Assembly: GCA_022592445.1 (NCBI GenBank)
Contig: JABYQR010000067.1
Span: forward strand, 62,001 to 126,000
DNA from: Cytidiella melzeri
Taxonomy: Eukaryota > Basidiomycota > Agaricomycetes > Polyporales > Irpicaceae
DNA length: 64,000 bases
Direction of reading: 5' to 3'
This document shows positions 40,837-53,232 of the stretch, one piece after another. Positions within the stretch are counted from its first letter, which is position 1. Each line of letters starts with the position of its first letter. A program made the translations under genes and the position numbers. The notes beneath the pieces are model-generated. The model was not told the origin of the DNA. It saw only the letters and a program-made list of their open reading frames with translations, and searched no databases.

Positions 40837-43800
40837 ATGGCGTCTTCGTCATCATCTACTGCCCACCGACGCACGGGCTCTTCAGACGAGCGTGCGCCAG
40901 TGGACGATCATGGTGCCTCTACACCTGTGAGAGCGGTAGTGATGACATCTATCGCAAAACATAGGAAGGAGCATGGCAGGAAAATGGTTAACCAGTACGA
41001 GTTCCTAGAGCGGTTAGGGAGAGGACAGCATGGCGAAGTGTCCATTGCCATTGATACGATAAACGACACACAAGTTGTAAGTCCTCTCACCCTCCACTAG
41101 GGCTGCAGGATTGCAATGCATGCTGTGCCAGGCTGACACTCACTTGCTCTCGTTTGTCTACAGGCTATCAAGGCGGTCAAACGTAAGAATCCCAAGGCCG
41201 ACAGGATGAGCCAGCTCCGCAAAAGAAACCTACCCACGTCCCCTCATTTACCGTTGACCGATAAATTGGGCACGACCGAGCAAAAAATCAAAAAGGAGAT
41301 TGCCATAATGAAGAAGTGCAATCACCCGCACGTTGTGAAGCTACTAGAGGTCATAGACGACGAGCTCAATGAACGCATATACATGGGTGCGTACTCCTTT
41401 CTTCCCTGCCCATCCCTCGCCATCTCCGCACTCCCTTTGCTCTCACGTCGAAACCACCCCAAATCATGGCGCTTCCCGGTTCCCAGCTGCGCCTTCTATA
41501 TTCACGCTGATTCTTTCAAACTAGTTATGGAATATTGCGGCGGCGGCGAGATCAAGTGGCGGACAGAACAAGAAGAGCCGATACTGCGTGTTTCGCAGAC
41601 GAGGCGGATATGCCGGGACGTTATCCTTGGCCTCGAGTACTGTGAGTGGTCCTCTCCTCCCTTGTCATCCCACGCATACATCTCCAGGGCCGTTTTTACC
41701 TTTTCTGCACGGTGCTGACGCTTCTCTAGTGCATCACCATGGCATTATTCACCGCGATATCAAACCTGCCAACCTTTTATGGTCCAGCGATCGGCGCATG
41801 GTCAAAATCGCAGACTTTGGCGTCTCCCACTTCTCCTATGCTCAGCAACTTTCGTCTGCTGGTCAGGGAGCTCGGACGCTAGAAGACGACATCCTCATGA
41901 ATGAGGCCGACTTGTACAAGTTTGCAGGCACACCAATGTTCCTCGCCCCTGAGATTCTGTACGACAGCGGCGCCGAGACGTCCAACTCTTCGAGCACCGC
42001 CAGCAACTTGCACGCGTTAAGTACATCTATCTCCGGAGGTACGGGTGCGACCACCCCTCGCAAGAAGCCGACGATCACGAAGGCAATTGACATATGGGCG
42101 TTAGGTGTTACACTGTATGCACTGTTGTTTGGACAACTGCCGTTCAGCGGAGAGTCGGAGTATGCCATCTATAAGAAGATAAAGGAGGAGGACTGGGATG
42201 TCAGGGAGGTGATGGGTCTCGACAAGCTTCCAGTCGGAAAGCGCCACCAACCGAAGTCGAAGAAGGGGGAAGGGCTAGAAGGAGATGTTGTTATCGACCT
42301 ATTGGACGGCTTTCTACAGAAAGATCCTACCAAACGGATAACCCTAGACGATGTCAAGGTAAGCCGTTGTGGATTAGTTGATTCATGCGTCTGCTTGCTA
42401 ATTCCCGCGGTGATTACCTTCAGCGTCACCCGTGGATCCTATTTGACATGCCTCATGGAGAGGAATGGCTCCGTCAGACAGCTATCGAAAAGGGGTCCCT
42501 CGCCGTTACTGAAGATGAAGCAAGCTCGGCAGTGTCGGCCGTCAAGTTCCGTTGGCCGCGACACTTCGCAAGAGGGCTATACTCGCTCATTCGCAATGTA
42601 CGTCCTCAACGTTCTTTTCGCCGACCTCCGCCTCCCTTGGCAGCTACACGCGAAGAAGATCGCGTTGGTACGAGTTCAATGCCGCACTACATCACGCGAC
42701 AGCGTAGCATCGCCATCGGAGCACTCGACCGCGACAAGTTGAAGCATCAGCATCGTCCTTCCCAGCCGCGGAACAAGTCTTCAGTAGACGTACGCTCGCA
42801 GAAGCAGGCGGCCGTGCCGCGGCTCGCGTCAGGGGAAGAATGGAGTCGTACAGACGCTGGATCATGCCCGCGGAGTCGTGGTCAGCAGCAGCCCTGGTCT
42901 GTTGTCGACGACTCTAATGGACAGAGATCTACCGCTGGTCACCCTACGCTTGACATGCTTCAGATTCCTAGTCCGTCTCATGCGGCGTCCTCCTCACGAG
43001 TTTCTTCACCTCATCCTACGGCGTCGTTGTCTGATTCTGTTTATTCAACGGTAGTTTCGGCCACCTCAGCCACCAGAACCGGCCCGTCAGACGCACAGCA
43101 TGGATCCGGCGGACAGCAAGAACGTCCACGAAGTCGACTGTCAATGCTGACGAGATGGTGGAGACCTGGATCGTCGGTTGGAGGTGCACCTTCGAGTGAA
43201 GCCAGTACGTCTACGCTACCTTCAGGAGCGGCTTCTCCACTGTCTCCTACCACATCGCCCGCTGTGGAGGGGCCGAGGCAGTCCATTCATGTCCAGCCGT
43301 GGCCACGTGATTTATCTTCCCGACGAAGTGAAGATGCCTTCCAGCCGTCAAGCCATGCGGGTGGCAATCCTGCCTTTAGCATAGCGATGCGCGCAGCGAG
43401 CTGGGGAGAAGTGGGAGAGTATGCGAGGCCGACGGACGATAGGACGAGTATTTATTCTGGTGAGAGGCCTGACGAAGCTCTAGATGCTGAGACGTTCCTC
43501 GTGGGCGCCGGTGGAGTTGCCCAAAGCCCCGTGTCGTCTGTGCCAAGCGGTATTCTGAGCACTGTCTCCTCCACTGTGTCACTAGGTCCCCCTGTCTTGT
43601 CTGTGGCTCATGCTTTGCTGCAAAGGGTAGAGGGCTCTGATTCACCAGCAGTTTCCGATCCTGCTATGCAAGATCCCAACGTGCTGCAGCGACAAAGCCA
43701 GTACAGGTCACATGCCGTCAGTCCTCTCTCCCAGTCGCTGTATGGTGGTAGCCAAGAAGCTCTCAGTCGGAGCTCTTCCACTTTTGAGGGGTTCCAAGGT

Positions 43801-43995
43801 TCGCGGTCGTCACGAAGTGGAACGCCATCAGACCACGGCTTGCATCCAAGCACCAGCCAGCTTTACCAGGAAGAGGACGCAGAGACCGACTCAGAGGAAG
43901 ATCTACGTCTGGAAGTACGCACGCGGCGGCCATCCTGGTCGGTTACCGACCCAACGAATTCTCCTCCCCCACGGGGATCGGACATCTTACATTAG
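40837..43995 (+). CDS. CaMKK-like serine/threonine protein kinase
   Basis: Five exons (40837-41076, 41164-41386, 41525-41641, 41730-42358, 42424-43995) give 926 residues. The kinase domain spans about residues 54-410. Visible are the Gly loop LGRGQHGEV, Lys in VAIKAVKR, HRDIKPANLL, DFGVSHF, GTPMFLAPEIL, DIWALGVTLYALLFGQLPF and a final KRHPW. Acidic and serine-rich loops lie before and after the activation segment (LEDDILMNEADLYKF). The kinase-core pattern fits fungal CaMKK relatives (Ssp1, Sak1/Tos3/Elm1, CMKK), upstream activators of Snf1/AMPK-type kinases. The C-terminal 500 residues are Ser/Pro-rich and probably disordered and regulatory. Which CaMKK subgroup is not certain. The acceptor of the 138-bp intron (41524) is supported by ERIYMVMEYCGGGE. 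Confidence 0.92.
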
Positions 43996-44924
43996 GGCTG
44001 CGCCCAACCTTCCATCCGTGCGCAGTGAACGGACGATCATATTCGATATTAATCTCCTTCTTGGCTCCTTGCATTTCTCTCCTACTTCACATAGAATAAC
44101 GGACGTATAGCATACCCATTACCCATGACCAGTCGATGTCGCGTCACGTACTCATTCCTATCTTACTAGCACAATGAACCAACCCCCATTCTGCCCCTCT
44201 TTTTCTGTCTCTCACACACACATAGATCTCCCACTATATGCGAACCCGTCCGTTTGGTACCGACCCTTCAGTACCGTCCGTAGCCATCCAGCACAACATG
44301 TTGTATTAGCGTCTCGTCAGCATTTCATCCTCATGTCCATTTGTTTCATAGCCACCCATATCCATCCTTCATTTGCAGCATACTAGTACGTGTCTTCGTC
44401 ATTCTACATGGAGAAAGTGTTCCGTTGTTGGCTGGGGTCTTGAACAGGGGGTCGCGCTGTCTACTCAGGAACGAAATCCTTCTAGTTCTTGTATTGCATA
44501 GACAGATTGCCAGTGCTTGTGGTGAATAAATGCTAGAACGCTAGGGGAAGAGCGTTCCTAGTATGATTCCAGAAAAGGCAATTCAGTCTGGCTTGTTCCG
44601 GATCATGCGGTCCGAGTGAGCCTCTGACCCTTGGAATATTGAATACTGGCAACTTCTTGAATGGTGATCGTAGTGTCTATGGCCATGCCCATGGTCGTAG
44701 CTATATACCTTGGCCCAAACACCAAGTCGCTATATCCAACAATAAAGATTCAACAATGGTTTTGTGGCCGTAGCGGAGCAACGGGCCACTGTCTGAGCAT
44801 GCACAAACAAGTGCAAATAACGCGGTCATTTCCCCAGCCAGCGGCAGAGTGACTTGAACGTCAACTACATCTACCCTGCAACATTCCAACACCATAATCG
44901 CGCTTTCATACCACATTCCATGTA
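43996..44924. other. Intergenic, 0.93 kb
   Basis: 3' region of the kinase gene and 5' region of the coiled-coil gene. Frames are short and not protein-like; no gene or repeat recognised. Confidence 0.45.
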
Positions 44925-47900
44925 ATGGCAGCACCAGAAACTTACGGGCGTAATCGTCAATCCCTCGCAGACCTTCAGGAAGAACTGGACGAGCTGTTTC
45001 GCGCGCACCCGAAGTCCATTTCTAATGAGGCAGACGAACCAGTCATACCCGGCAACGCTATCGTCGACATCCTGCGCTCGTGGGCCGCCAACCACAATTC
45101 AGACGACTTGCTTACCAAGGATGAAGAAGGACAGCTTGCAGACCTCCTAGAGAAAAACCCTGGAATTGAAGTCACACCCTCTACGCTAATGCAACTCTTC
45201 CCACTGCTCAATCAGACAGGCTCGAAGCCTAGTTCAGCGGAGCCCGCCCACACTACCACTGTTCGCGAATTCCATCTAGCACGAGGTCGACCAGGCGAGA
45301 AGACGGAGTTCGTAGCGTTTGGTCGTTCACGGTCGAGTAGTCAGGATATTACTGGTGCGTCGGTGTATGCTCAAACATCCGGCAGTCGACCTCCGTCACG
45401 GCCCCCGTCGCGTCCCCCATCGCGCGGGCCACCTGCTGTGCCGCCCAAAACGCCTGCTACGCGTGACTCGCCGTTCGATGCGGCCTCGCGACAGAGGTCG
45501 ACTCCGTTGGTTGCTGCACCGTCGAGCTGGACTCGTCGGCCACCACCGTCGCGTCGGAAGAGTGATGCGGGAGCTCATTGGCGTACCATGAGTGACTCAG
45601 AGGTACATCCCAATCTGGCGTTCATGTACCTGCGCAATACTGACTGTCATCACAGTCGTCGTCGTCCATGACATCGCCCCCTGTGGCCTACTCCCTCTCA
45701 CAAGGGCACATGGGTCGCGCTCGAGCACCTTCGAATCCAACGACCCCAGACCCTTACTCCAATCCTTCTGGCTCTTTATCTCCCATCAGCATAGGTTCTC
45801 CAAGTTTCAGTACGGTTTCTCGTCCGCACTCTCGGACACAGTCTCAGCCACAGAACAACTTCCCTAGCATGGGATACGTCGCAGATAGCTTTGGGTCTCC
45901 TGAGCGCGACAACTATGACTACGACAAGACTTTCAACCGCCACACCGGTTTGATGTCGCCTCCACCAAGTGATCTGTCTGAGACCTCGTTCGATTCAGCC
46001 ATGCGGGCGAATCTTGCTCGGCGGTCGCCGGACTCTTCTGACGACGAGTCGGGGAATGACGATATGACGCTGGCATTCAGGAATTCTCGTGACTCGGTGT
46101 CGTCGACGGTATCGCTTGATCTCCAGGAGAGGTTAGAGGCTTTGCAGAAGGTGAACGCCGATTTGCGGAAGAAGCTGAAGGAGGCAGAAAACCACCTCCA
46201 CCAGAAGATGAACGAGACTGATGACCAAATGCAAACTCTGGAGCTGGAGGTGCAGACTGTTAGGGAGGACTTGATAACTACCAAGAAGCTGGAGAAGGAG
46301 CTTCGGTCGAAAGATGTGCGTCGGAAAATCAATTTCTGATTTATGATGATGGCTGGACGTTGAATTGTCATTCTACAGCGGTCGAACAGTGACCAGATCT
46401 CGTTACTTGAATTAAAAATCCTCAAGCTTACCACGCGCCTAGAAGCGGCTCGTATCAACAGTACAGCTTTGCATGCTAAATACCAGGAACAGCTCGGTGA
46501 GTTCCTGACAGCTCAAACGAGTTACAGCTTCGCGCGCTGAACTTGGTCCACAGATGAATCTCAGAGCCAGCGCGAAGCCCTTGCAGATCGAGACAAGGAG
46601 ATACAGGCGCTAAGAGACATACGAGATCTTCAGGCGGTGGACCTCAAGAAATGGGAAGACGAGTATGTGCAGTGGCAGAATCAAGTCAAGCGCCTGGAGG
46701 AGGATCTAGGATTCGCTCAGCAGACGCAAGCAGAACTGGAGGGTCAGAAGCACGAGAATCTGATGTTGAAGGAGACCATCGACCGCTTGAAGTTTGAGAT
46801 GGAAGAGATGCGGCAGTCAAGCACGGGCGGGCAAGGTGCATCTGGTCTTGCGAGTGCGAGGAGCAGCATCGGCCGAAGCCTAGGAGCGGAGTTGGCCGGC
46901 AAGATGAAGAACGATTTTAGTGATGATGACTCGGAGGAGCCAGAGGAGGAGGTGGACGTCGCTGAGGATGAAGACACGGAAGGTGAAGATATTGTGCAGA
47001 CCATCATTACAAGGACCAAGCGGGTGAGTTTGTGTCGTATTTCTTCGTACCGTAAGATGTTGAAGTTTTCCCTGGGACAGAAAGTGCCAAGTAAAGTGAG
47101 ACGCGCAGAGACGGTCATATTCGAGGATACCAGGAGTTACTCTGATGCCAGCATTCAACATAACCCGTCCACCGGCATTTTTGCAGCGCAGACTGATCCT
47201 GAACCTCGTCCAATCGTCTCTACCTCCAGCATGCAAACAGAGGAGCTGCCAAAGCATTCAATGGAGATGCAGACAGAGCCAGAGTCAATCATTCCTCCGC
47301 CACTCATGATAGAAATGGAGGTTCAAACTGAACAACCGCAACCAGAGCCATCGTCCTCCCGTACGATGATGAACGGCTCCTTGGCCTCGTCATCGAGCAC
47401 GGTCATACCTGCGCCTGCAAAGGCTGAGCAGCACCTCCATGATTTGCCCCCAGCCTATAGTCAAGTGACTGGTCACACCCAAGACGAACTAGCAACACGC
47501 GTTGCCGACGAGACGCTGCGGAAGTGGCACAAAGGCTTAGAGCTCCCCATCAAAGCAATTCCAGGCGGCGTATCCGAAGATGCTATCGCAGACTGGAATG
47601 CTCTGAAAGAGGAGCTCGGTGTGGAGTGTAGTGCTATTGATCGTATCGTGGAGGAGTCTTCCAGGATCGGGACACCCCGCGAAGCCAAGGGTTTTCGGCG
47701 AAGCCGATTTTACAACATCTACAACACCCATGTTTATGGTGGCAAGGGATACGCCCTGCTGTCAACTTCGCAAATCATGTTCGTTGTTGGCGCCACCGCA
47801 GCCACCGCGTTCCTATTGGGACATGCCATGGCGCCGCAATACTCCCCACTCGGTGGTGCGACGTACTACGACCGTGCTGCGTGGTCAAGTTTCAACTCTA

Positions 47901-48010
47901 TCCAGGCTGTAGGTGAAGGTTTCCCTGGAGACGGCTCTGTTGCGTTCTGGAGCATCGTCGGTCGAATTGGCGGAGGCGCAGCACGGACGCTGCGTGGATT
48001 CCCCACATAG
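44925..48010 (+). CDS. Long coiled-coil protein with a C-terminal membrane segment
   Basis: Five exons (44925-45602, 45656-46315, 46379-46496, 46554-47023, 47081-48010) give 951 residues. In order: a helical acidic N-terminus (LADLQEELDELF); a Pro/Ser/Arg-rich linker with PPSRPPSRPPSR; a coiled coil of about 200 residues (LQERLEALQKVNADLRKKLK onward); an acidic tract (DDDSEEPEEEVDVAEDEDTE); repeated Met-Gln-Thr-Glu motifs; a probable transmembrane helix near residue 872 (IMFVVGATAATAFLLGHAMA); and about 60 more residues ending ARTLRGFPT. This layout suggests a membrane-anchored cytoskeleton or nuclear-envelope tether, but I know no named homologue. The conserved-looking C-terminus (RFYNIYNTHVYGGKGYALLS) is the best handle for a search. 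Confidence 0.8.
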
Positions 48011-48475
48011 ACCATCGTAATCGTGGTGTTCGACTTCTTGTTACGTTGCTTTCCTATGTGCTATATGTTAACCATGCCCTTCAATCCATGTATACCCTGC
48101 ATACCAACATCACGTTCCTTCGCTCGTTGTGTCTCACTTGAAATCGCTCTTTACACTGCTTTCCTACCGCCTCCCCTGCTTTATGTCATGCTTTGCTGAG
48201 TTGAGAACTTGTCCTTTATGCGTATTCAAGTTCTTGCCTGAAGACGGTGGCTTCAGCCGAGTTGTAATTTACATGTAATCAGAGTATAGTATAGGCAGAT
48301 GTTCATTCGCCCCCAAACTGCACAACCCCTCAATGCATCAATAGCGTTCAAACTGTACCACCAGGTCACATATAGTGGGATTTACAAGGAGTAAGCGTTA
48401 TTGGGATTACGGGTTACAAGTGATAAATACGCAAGTCAAATAGCCATAATACAGAGTTGTACGTGTACTACCAGC
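48011..48475. other. Intergenic between convergent genes
   Basis: 3' ends of the coiled-coil gene (plus) and the zinc-finger gene (minus) face each other. Nothing else seen. Confidence 0.45.
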
Positions 48476-49558
48476 TCAAGGAAAACCTGTCGGGGCCATG
48501 GCAGACGCCTTGTGCAGAGCTTCTTCTCTGCATATGCGACCACAGAAATAGTCGCCCTTGCTCTGGGGCATAATCAGGCACTTGATGCACGGATCGACCA
48601 GGCCTGTATCCACCGCCTCCCTACATTAGGATGGTCAGCTTCGGACAAGTGGAAGAAAAGGATACACACTCTCTGTGGGCTCTGGAGCAATACTCGCTAG
48701 CCTCTCCGTACGAGTCAACGTGCGCATACTCCTCGCATCCCGGCAAGTGGCATACTGCAGGCGAGTCGGGATACTCAAGGACAGTCGGCGACGACACTGC
48801 CTGAGGATCGAGCCCACTCGCAAGTCGCTGGGCAGACTTGTCGTTTGTCGCTGCAGGCTTTGTGGGAGGCAGCGGCGCCTGATTTGCTTTGCGAGTGGGG
48901 GGTACAGGTGCTGCTGGCGGCTGAACTTGGGATTGAACTTGAGGAGGGTTGAGAGTCGAAAGGATGTGAGGGACATGAGCTGCAGCTACGTTCACCCATT
49001 GCTTCATTGGGGGAATTTGAGTCGCAGGCACGGTAGGTTGTTGCAGTGGTTGGAACGCTGAAGGAACTTAGCGTTAAGTGCCACATGCGGCCGAAGTTAT
49101 ATTTATGGGTGATAGACTTACGACGACTAGTAGGGGCTTGTCTCGCTGGCGCTGCAGAGACCTTCTTAGCCGTGTTGACTGCCTGCTTGACGACATTCAA
49201 GGGCACAGTCTGTGGAGTAGGCACGGTCTGGATTTGAGACTTTGGCTGAGGCTGTGCTTGGGCCTGCGCAGCGCAATTCTTGCCACAATATTCATAGGTG
49301 CCGAATTTGGGCTTCTGGTAGCAGTGCTACGCATGATATCAGTCTGGATGGTCCAGGAATGGTTCAGCTACGATGTACTCACCACACAAAGGGTGGCAGC
49401 TTGAGTCGCGCATGTCTTGCCGCAGAAGGGATGGCCGCCGTGTTTTGGCTTGATGTGGCAGAGCTAGGCAGTCGACCTGGTCAAATACTAGAGGATTCAA
49501 GCTGTCCGTAATGACTCACTTCACATAAACTGCTATTGCGGAAAGCTGCGGTGGCCAT
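48476..49558 (-). CDS. Multi-zinc-finger protein related to the neighbouring PARP-like protein
   Basis: Five exons (49558-49520, 49463-49383, 49326-49122, 49057-48670, 48620-48476) give 285 residues in frame. Four Cys/His modules are visible: CHIKPKHGGHPFCGKTC, CYQKPKFGTYEYCGKNC, CHLPGCEEYAHVDSYGEA with YCSRAHRE, and CIKCLIMPQSKGDYFCGRIC. Modules 1-3 match in spacing the finger set at the N-terminus of the PARP-like protein at 53233-55169, but the PARP domain is absent. The middle is Gln/Pro-rich. Fingers probably bind zinc and mediate protein or nucleic-acid contacts. An in-frame start upstream (49687) is possible. It may be a domain-loss paralogue of the PARP gene. Confidence 0.8.
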
Positions 49559-49951
49559 GGTTGAGAGCATGTAGATGCGGGCCCCATCATCTCGAACAGC
49601 CTGTCTTATATCCCGGAGATGTTCGAAGTTGCGTCGTGGTGACCTCAACGCAATGGCCACCTCGAGGCAAGCACTGCCACACTGCACAAATTTGGAACGA
49701 CAATCCTCGTTTCTTGTGCCAGTCAGGTTAGCGCTGACATAGCCCCTTACCTCGCACCTCGACGACGATAATTCCTGCTACACGTTGCATGAATCCTGAG
49801 GGGGACCCTGGCCTCCGTTGCAGTAGTATAAGGGGAAACACTCTGTTCACGAAACTTACGGGAAGTCACCTATATACATATATTCAATACATCGTCATAA
49901 AGCATATGAAGCTCGAACACCGTAAGCACGACGCCAACGAGACGGAGACGA

Positions 49952-50912
49952 TCAGCCAGACCCTTGTTCGGATAGCTTTTTCCTAAGTCGTTCCAAGGCT
50001 TTACCGAGCTCATTGCATCCGCTGCCGTCTGCACCGACGCCCCAGAAGGCGTCTTTATCTGAGTCCTATCCAATACAGCGGGCCGATGTTAATAATCAGC
50101 GACACAGGTAAACCAAAACGAACCTCGACAAGCTCTGCATTGCCTGTGCTCAGGAGTTCCTCTCGCAAGTCATGGTGCTGGGTGAATTTGTGCCATAGCG
50201 TTTCGTCCATCTAATGCGTTGTTCAGGACTTGAAGATGGGGACAAGTGAGAATGGAAAAAGTCGAAGACCTTCTCTAGATTGACAACCTTCCAGTCAGGT
50301 CGAACCTCAGGCTGGAAGCGGCGAGCTTCTGAAAACGCCATACTGGGCCATTCAGAACATGTTCGAATATGTTCAGCAAGACCGGGTTGATGGCGTTGGA
50401 ACTGTGAACAAGATTAGCAATAAACATCGGTGGGGCTCAGACGTCGTACCTTGAACGACTGGAACAAATGCTCGCTGGTAGGATATCGTTTGCCCTCGTA
50501 CATGACGGGATGCGGTGAGAAGTTTGTGAAACCGTAGTGAGGATGATGTTTATGGTAAAACAAGATCCTAGGTGGGGCTACTGGCGTCCTTGTCTGGCGC
50601 AAAGAGCTGGCGGGCGTGGTGGGGGGTGTATTTCGCGCGACGAGCGGCCTGGGTGAGATGGGACTTAGTTGTGGCGAGCTGATCCTCCCGCGACGGGTAC
50701 GAGACGGGGATGGTAGTGCCTGACTAGGCTGACTACCTGAGGTAAAAACTTCCAGCGACCGCGTGCGGCGAGGTTGGTCAGAGCTTTGTTCGAGTATACT
50801 CGTAAGCTCAAGTAGGTCGTGCACGTTTGACTACTCAACTGGACGCAAGATGAGCTTGTTGTTAGACAGGTTTTCGCTCGACGGTCCCCGACGCGGTGTT
50901 GGAGTGAGCCAT
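49952..50912 (-). CDS. NADAR-domain protein (putative ADP-ribose/riboflavin-intermediate hydrolase)
   Basis: Five exons (50912-50868, 50830-50450, 50401-50270, 50210-50124, 50065-49952) give 252 residues. After a Ser/Pro-rich N-terminus, the NADAR domain starts near residue 95: ILFYHKHHPHYGFTNFSPHP, YPTSEHLFQSFKF, then GLAEHIRTC, EARRFQPEVRPDWK, MDETLWHKFTQHHDLREELL and DAFWGVGADGSG with NELGKALERLR at the end. These are the signature blocks of the NADAR (YbiA-like) family. Members cleave N-glycosidic bonds; some reverse guanine ADP-ribosylation in DarT/DarG-type systems, others act on riboflavin intermediates. The 37-bp first intron is very short, so the start (MAHSNTASG) is uncertain; MHDLLEL near 50824 is an alternative. 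Two PARP-like genes lie within 7.2 kb on the same strand. Confidence 0.87.
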
Positions 50913-51399
50913 CGCGGGAGTGCAAGTTTGCAGTGGATTCGGTGGTAGTGATTGGAATAGCGGTGTGGGGTGTTGACGGTTGAGACATGGTAAGAGAAGC
51001 CTTTGCGACGCGGCTGCAGAACGACATAGAGCGTCCAACAGCTTTAAGAGTGTGCCCGGTACAGAGTTCTGCGCCTCGAGTACACCTCGAGGCCTGACAA
51101 AGAGGGACTTGCCACTCACCGCATATGGTGAGAAAGACGTAGACAGTGTATTCACATCCTCCTACAGTCAATAACGCAGGTATAGGCTGCAGTTGATCAA
51201 CTAAAACATGAGCTTAAACGGTGGCATGACGGCGTCGAGCGAGCGAGGATGAGGGAGACCTTAGCGCCGACATACCCTATTCGAGCAGCTATGCAGTAGC
51301 AAACCTTATTTTTCGGCATTTACCGACATCCACAGAATTTCAGGCGTCTCCCCCTTGCTATCCTCAACATCCTCAAGACTCTCAAGACCGTCGCAAACG

Positions 51400-52721
51400 A
51401 TGGCCTCCCGACCCACTGTCAGCGTCCACTCTACTGCTGGAGGTATGACGAGACGTGTGCGCGCTGCACAGTATGTTAACTCATGATTTATGCTCTTCAA
51501 CAGAGGCTTCGACCTCCCTGCCCTTGCCCGCGGTCCTTACCGCACCCATCAGGCTCGATGTCGTCCAGCAGGTGCACAGTGAGTAGCCATAGCACAATTG
51601 AGACTGTTTGAATGCTCAATTGGGCCACAGAGAGCATTGCCAAAAACAAGAGGCAGGCATACGCCGTGAACGTGAAGGCTGGACACCAGACTAGTGCCGA
51701 GTCTTGGGGTACTGGTCGTGCCGTCGCTCGTATCCCCCGTGTCGGCGGTGGAGGAACTCACCGATCAGGCCAGGCTGCCTTTGGTAACATGTGCCGCGGC
51801 GGTCGTATGTTCGCGCCTACCAAGACTTGGCGTAAGTGGCACGTGAAGGTCAACCAGAACCAGCGCCGTTTCGCTGTCGTCTCGGCTCTTGCTGCCTCTG
51901 CCCTTCCATCGCTCGTTCTTGCTCGTGGTCACCGCATCGAGGAGATTAACGAGGTCCCTCTCGTCATTGACTCTGCCGTCGAGTCGTTCGCCAAGACCAA
52001 GGAGGCTGTCGCTCTGCTCAAGACCCTCAACGCGTACTCTGATGTCGTCAAGGTATCGAACTCCCGCAAACTCCGTGCGGGCAAGGGCAAGCTGCGCAAC
52101 CGCCGCCACCGTCAGCGCCGTGGTCCACTCATTGTTTACAATGAGGACAACGGCATCGTCAAGGCATTCCGCAACATCCCTGGTGTTGAGCTTGTCAGCG
52201 TCAGGAGATTGAACCTTCTTCAGCTCGCTCCGGGTGGTCACCTTGGCCGCTTCGTCATCTGGACTCAGGGCGCATTCGCTGCTCTCGATGAAGTCTTCGG
52301 CACTTTCGATACTCCCTCACTTGTCAAGAAGGATTACATGTAAGTCAAGAATGTTCATCTTTATGCGTCCTTACCAATCACCTTCCAGTCTCCCTACTGC
52401 CAAGATCACCAACCCCGACGTCACTCGTCTGATCAACAGCGATGAGATTCAGTCTGTTGTTCGCCCAGCGAATGCCAAGCACCAAAAACGCCCCTGGACC
52501 CAGCGCAAGAACCCCCTTGTCAACAAGGGTGTTCTCTTCCGTCTCAATCCCTACGCAAAGGTTCTCCGCAAGCAAGAGCTTCGTACGTATCAAACTATCT
52601 CAGTTTTCGTCACATCCGCTCATTGTATGCAACCCATGTAGTCAACAAGGAGAGCACAAAGAAGGAGAAGACTCCCAAGTCCGCTGGAGAGGCCTTCCTT
52701 TCCACTCTTTTTGCTGCTTAA
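51400..52721 (+). CDS. RPL4: 60S ribosomal protein L4 (uL4)
   Basis: Five exons (51400-51442, 51504-51578, 51631-52339, 52389-52582, 52642-52721) give 366 residues. The sequence is a clear eukaryotic uL4. It contains [40 protein letters not shown], the basic loop [17 protein letters not shown], and the C-terminal extension [20 protein letters not shown], ending FLSTLFAA. It is a structural protein of the large subunit lining the exit tunnel. Codon use is strongly C-biased (for example AAG, CGC, GTC), as expected of a highly expressed gene. It is the only plus-strand gene among the minus-strand zinc-finger/NADAR/PARP genes. Confidence 0.97.
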
Positions 52722-53232
52722 GCCATTACGTTATCTTGCATCCTGTTTGCCATGGAGGAATAACGTTTAGGTGGCTTGCTGTGCGGTGTCCATTATCATC
52801 TCGTTCTATCACTTGCATGTCGATTATGATTATCAAGCTCAAAATATCGCCATTTCTGCGAGGTAGATATACAGAAACTGCTACGTGAGGAATACATATG
52901 CTCGTCAGGCGTATGTAAGGATATTTATCCGGACTGTGCTCCGACGTGGACGCGTAAGAAGCGGACTTGGTGGTAATGAATTATGCGTCATTCGTTTCAA
53001 CCACCAGACGGGAAATTTTTGAGGCACGCCAGGTTGACCATCTTTCTACTCTGCCTTGATGAGACTAATACAGCCTATCTTTGAACGACAAAACGCTCTC
53101 TCCACTCGTTGTAGTGGTGTATATTTCATTGCATGCTTTGTACAGTTAAAAAATCATAGTACAGGATAAGTTAGAGCGCAATGGAGCCCTCGTCTCTCAT
53201 ATAAAACAAAACGAGCGTGAAACCTCAAACGT
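52722..53232. other. Intergenic between convergent RPL4 and PARP-like genes
   Basis: About 510 bp, AT-richer than the flanking exons, containing the two 3' regions. No gene seen. Confidence 0.45.

Noticed and set aside
48621..49237. Long overlapping frames on both strands across the zinc-finger gene
   Set aside because: Only the spliced minus-strand model keeps all four Cys/His modules in phase.
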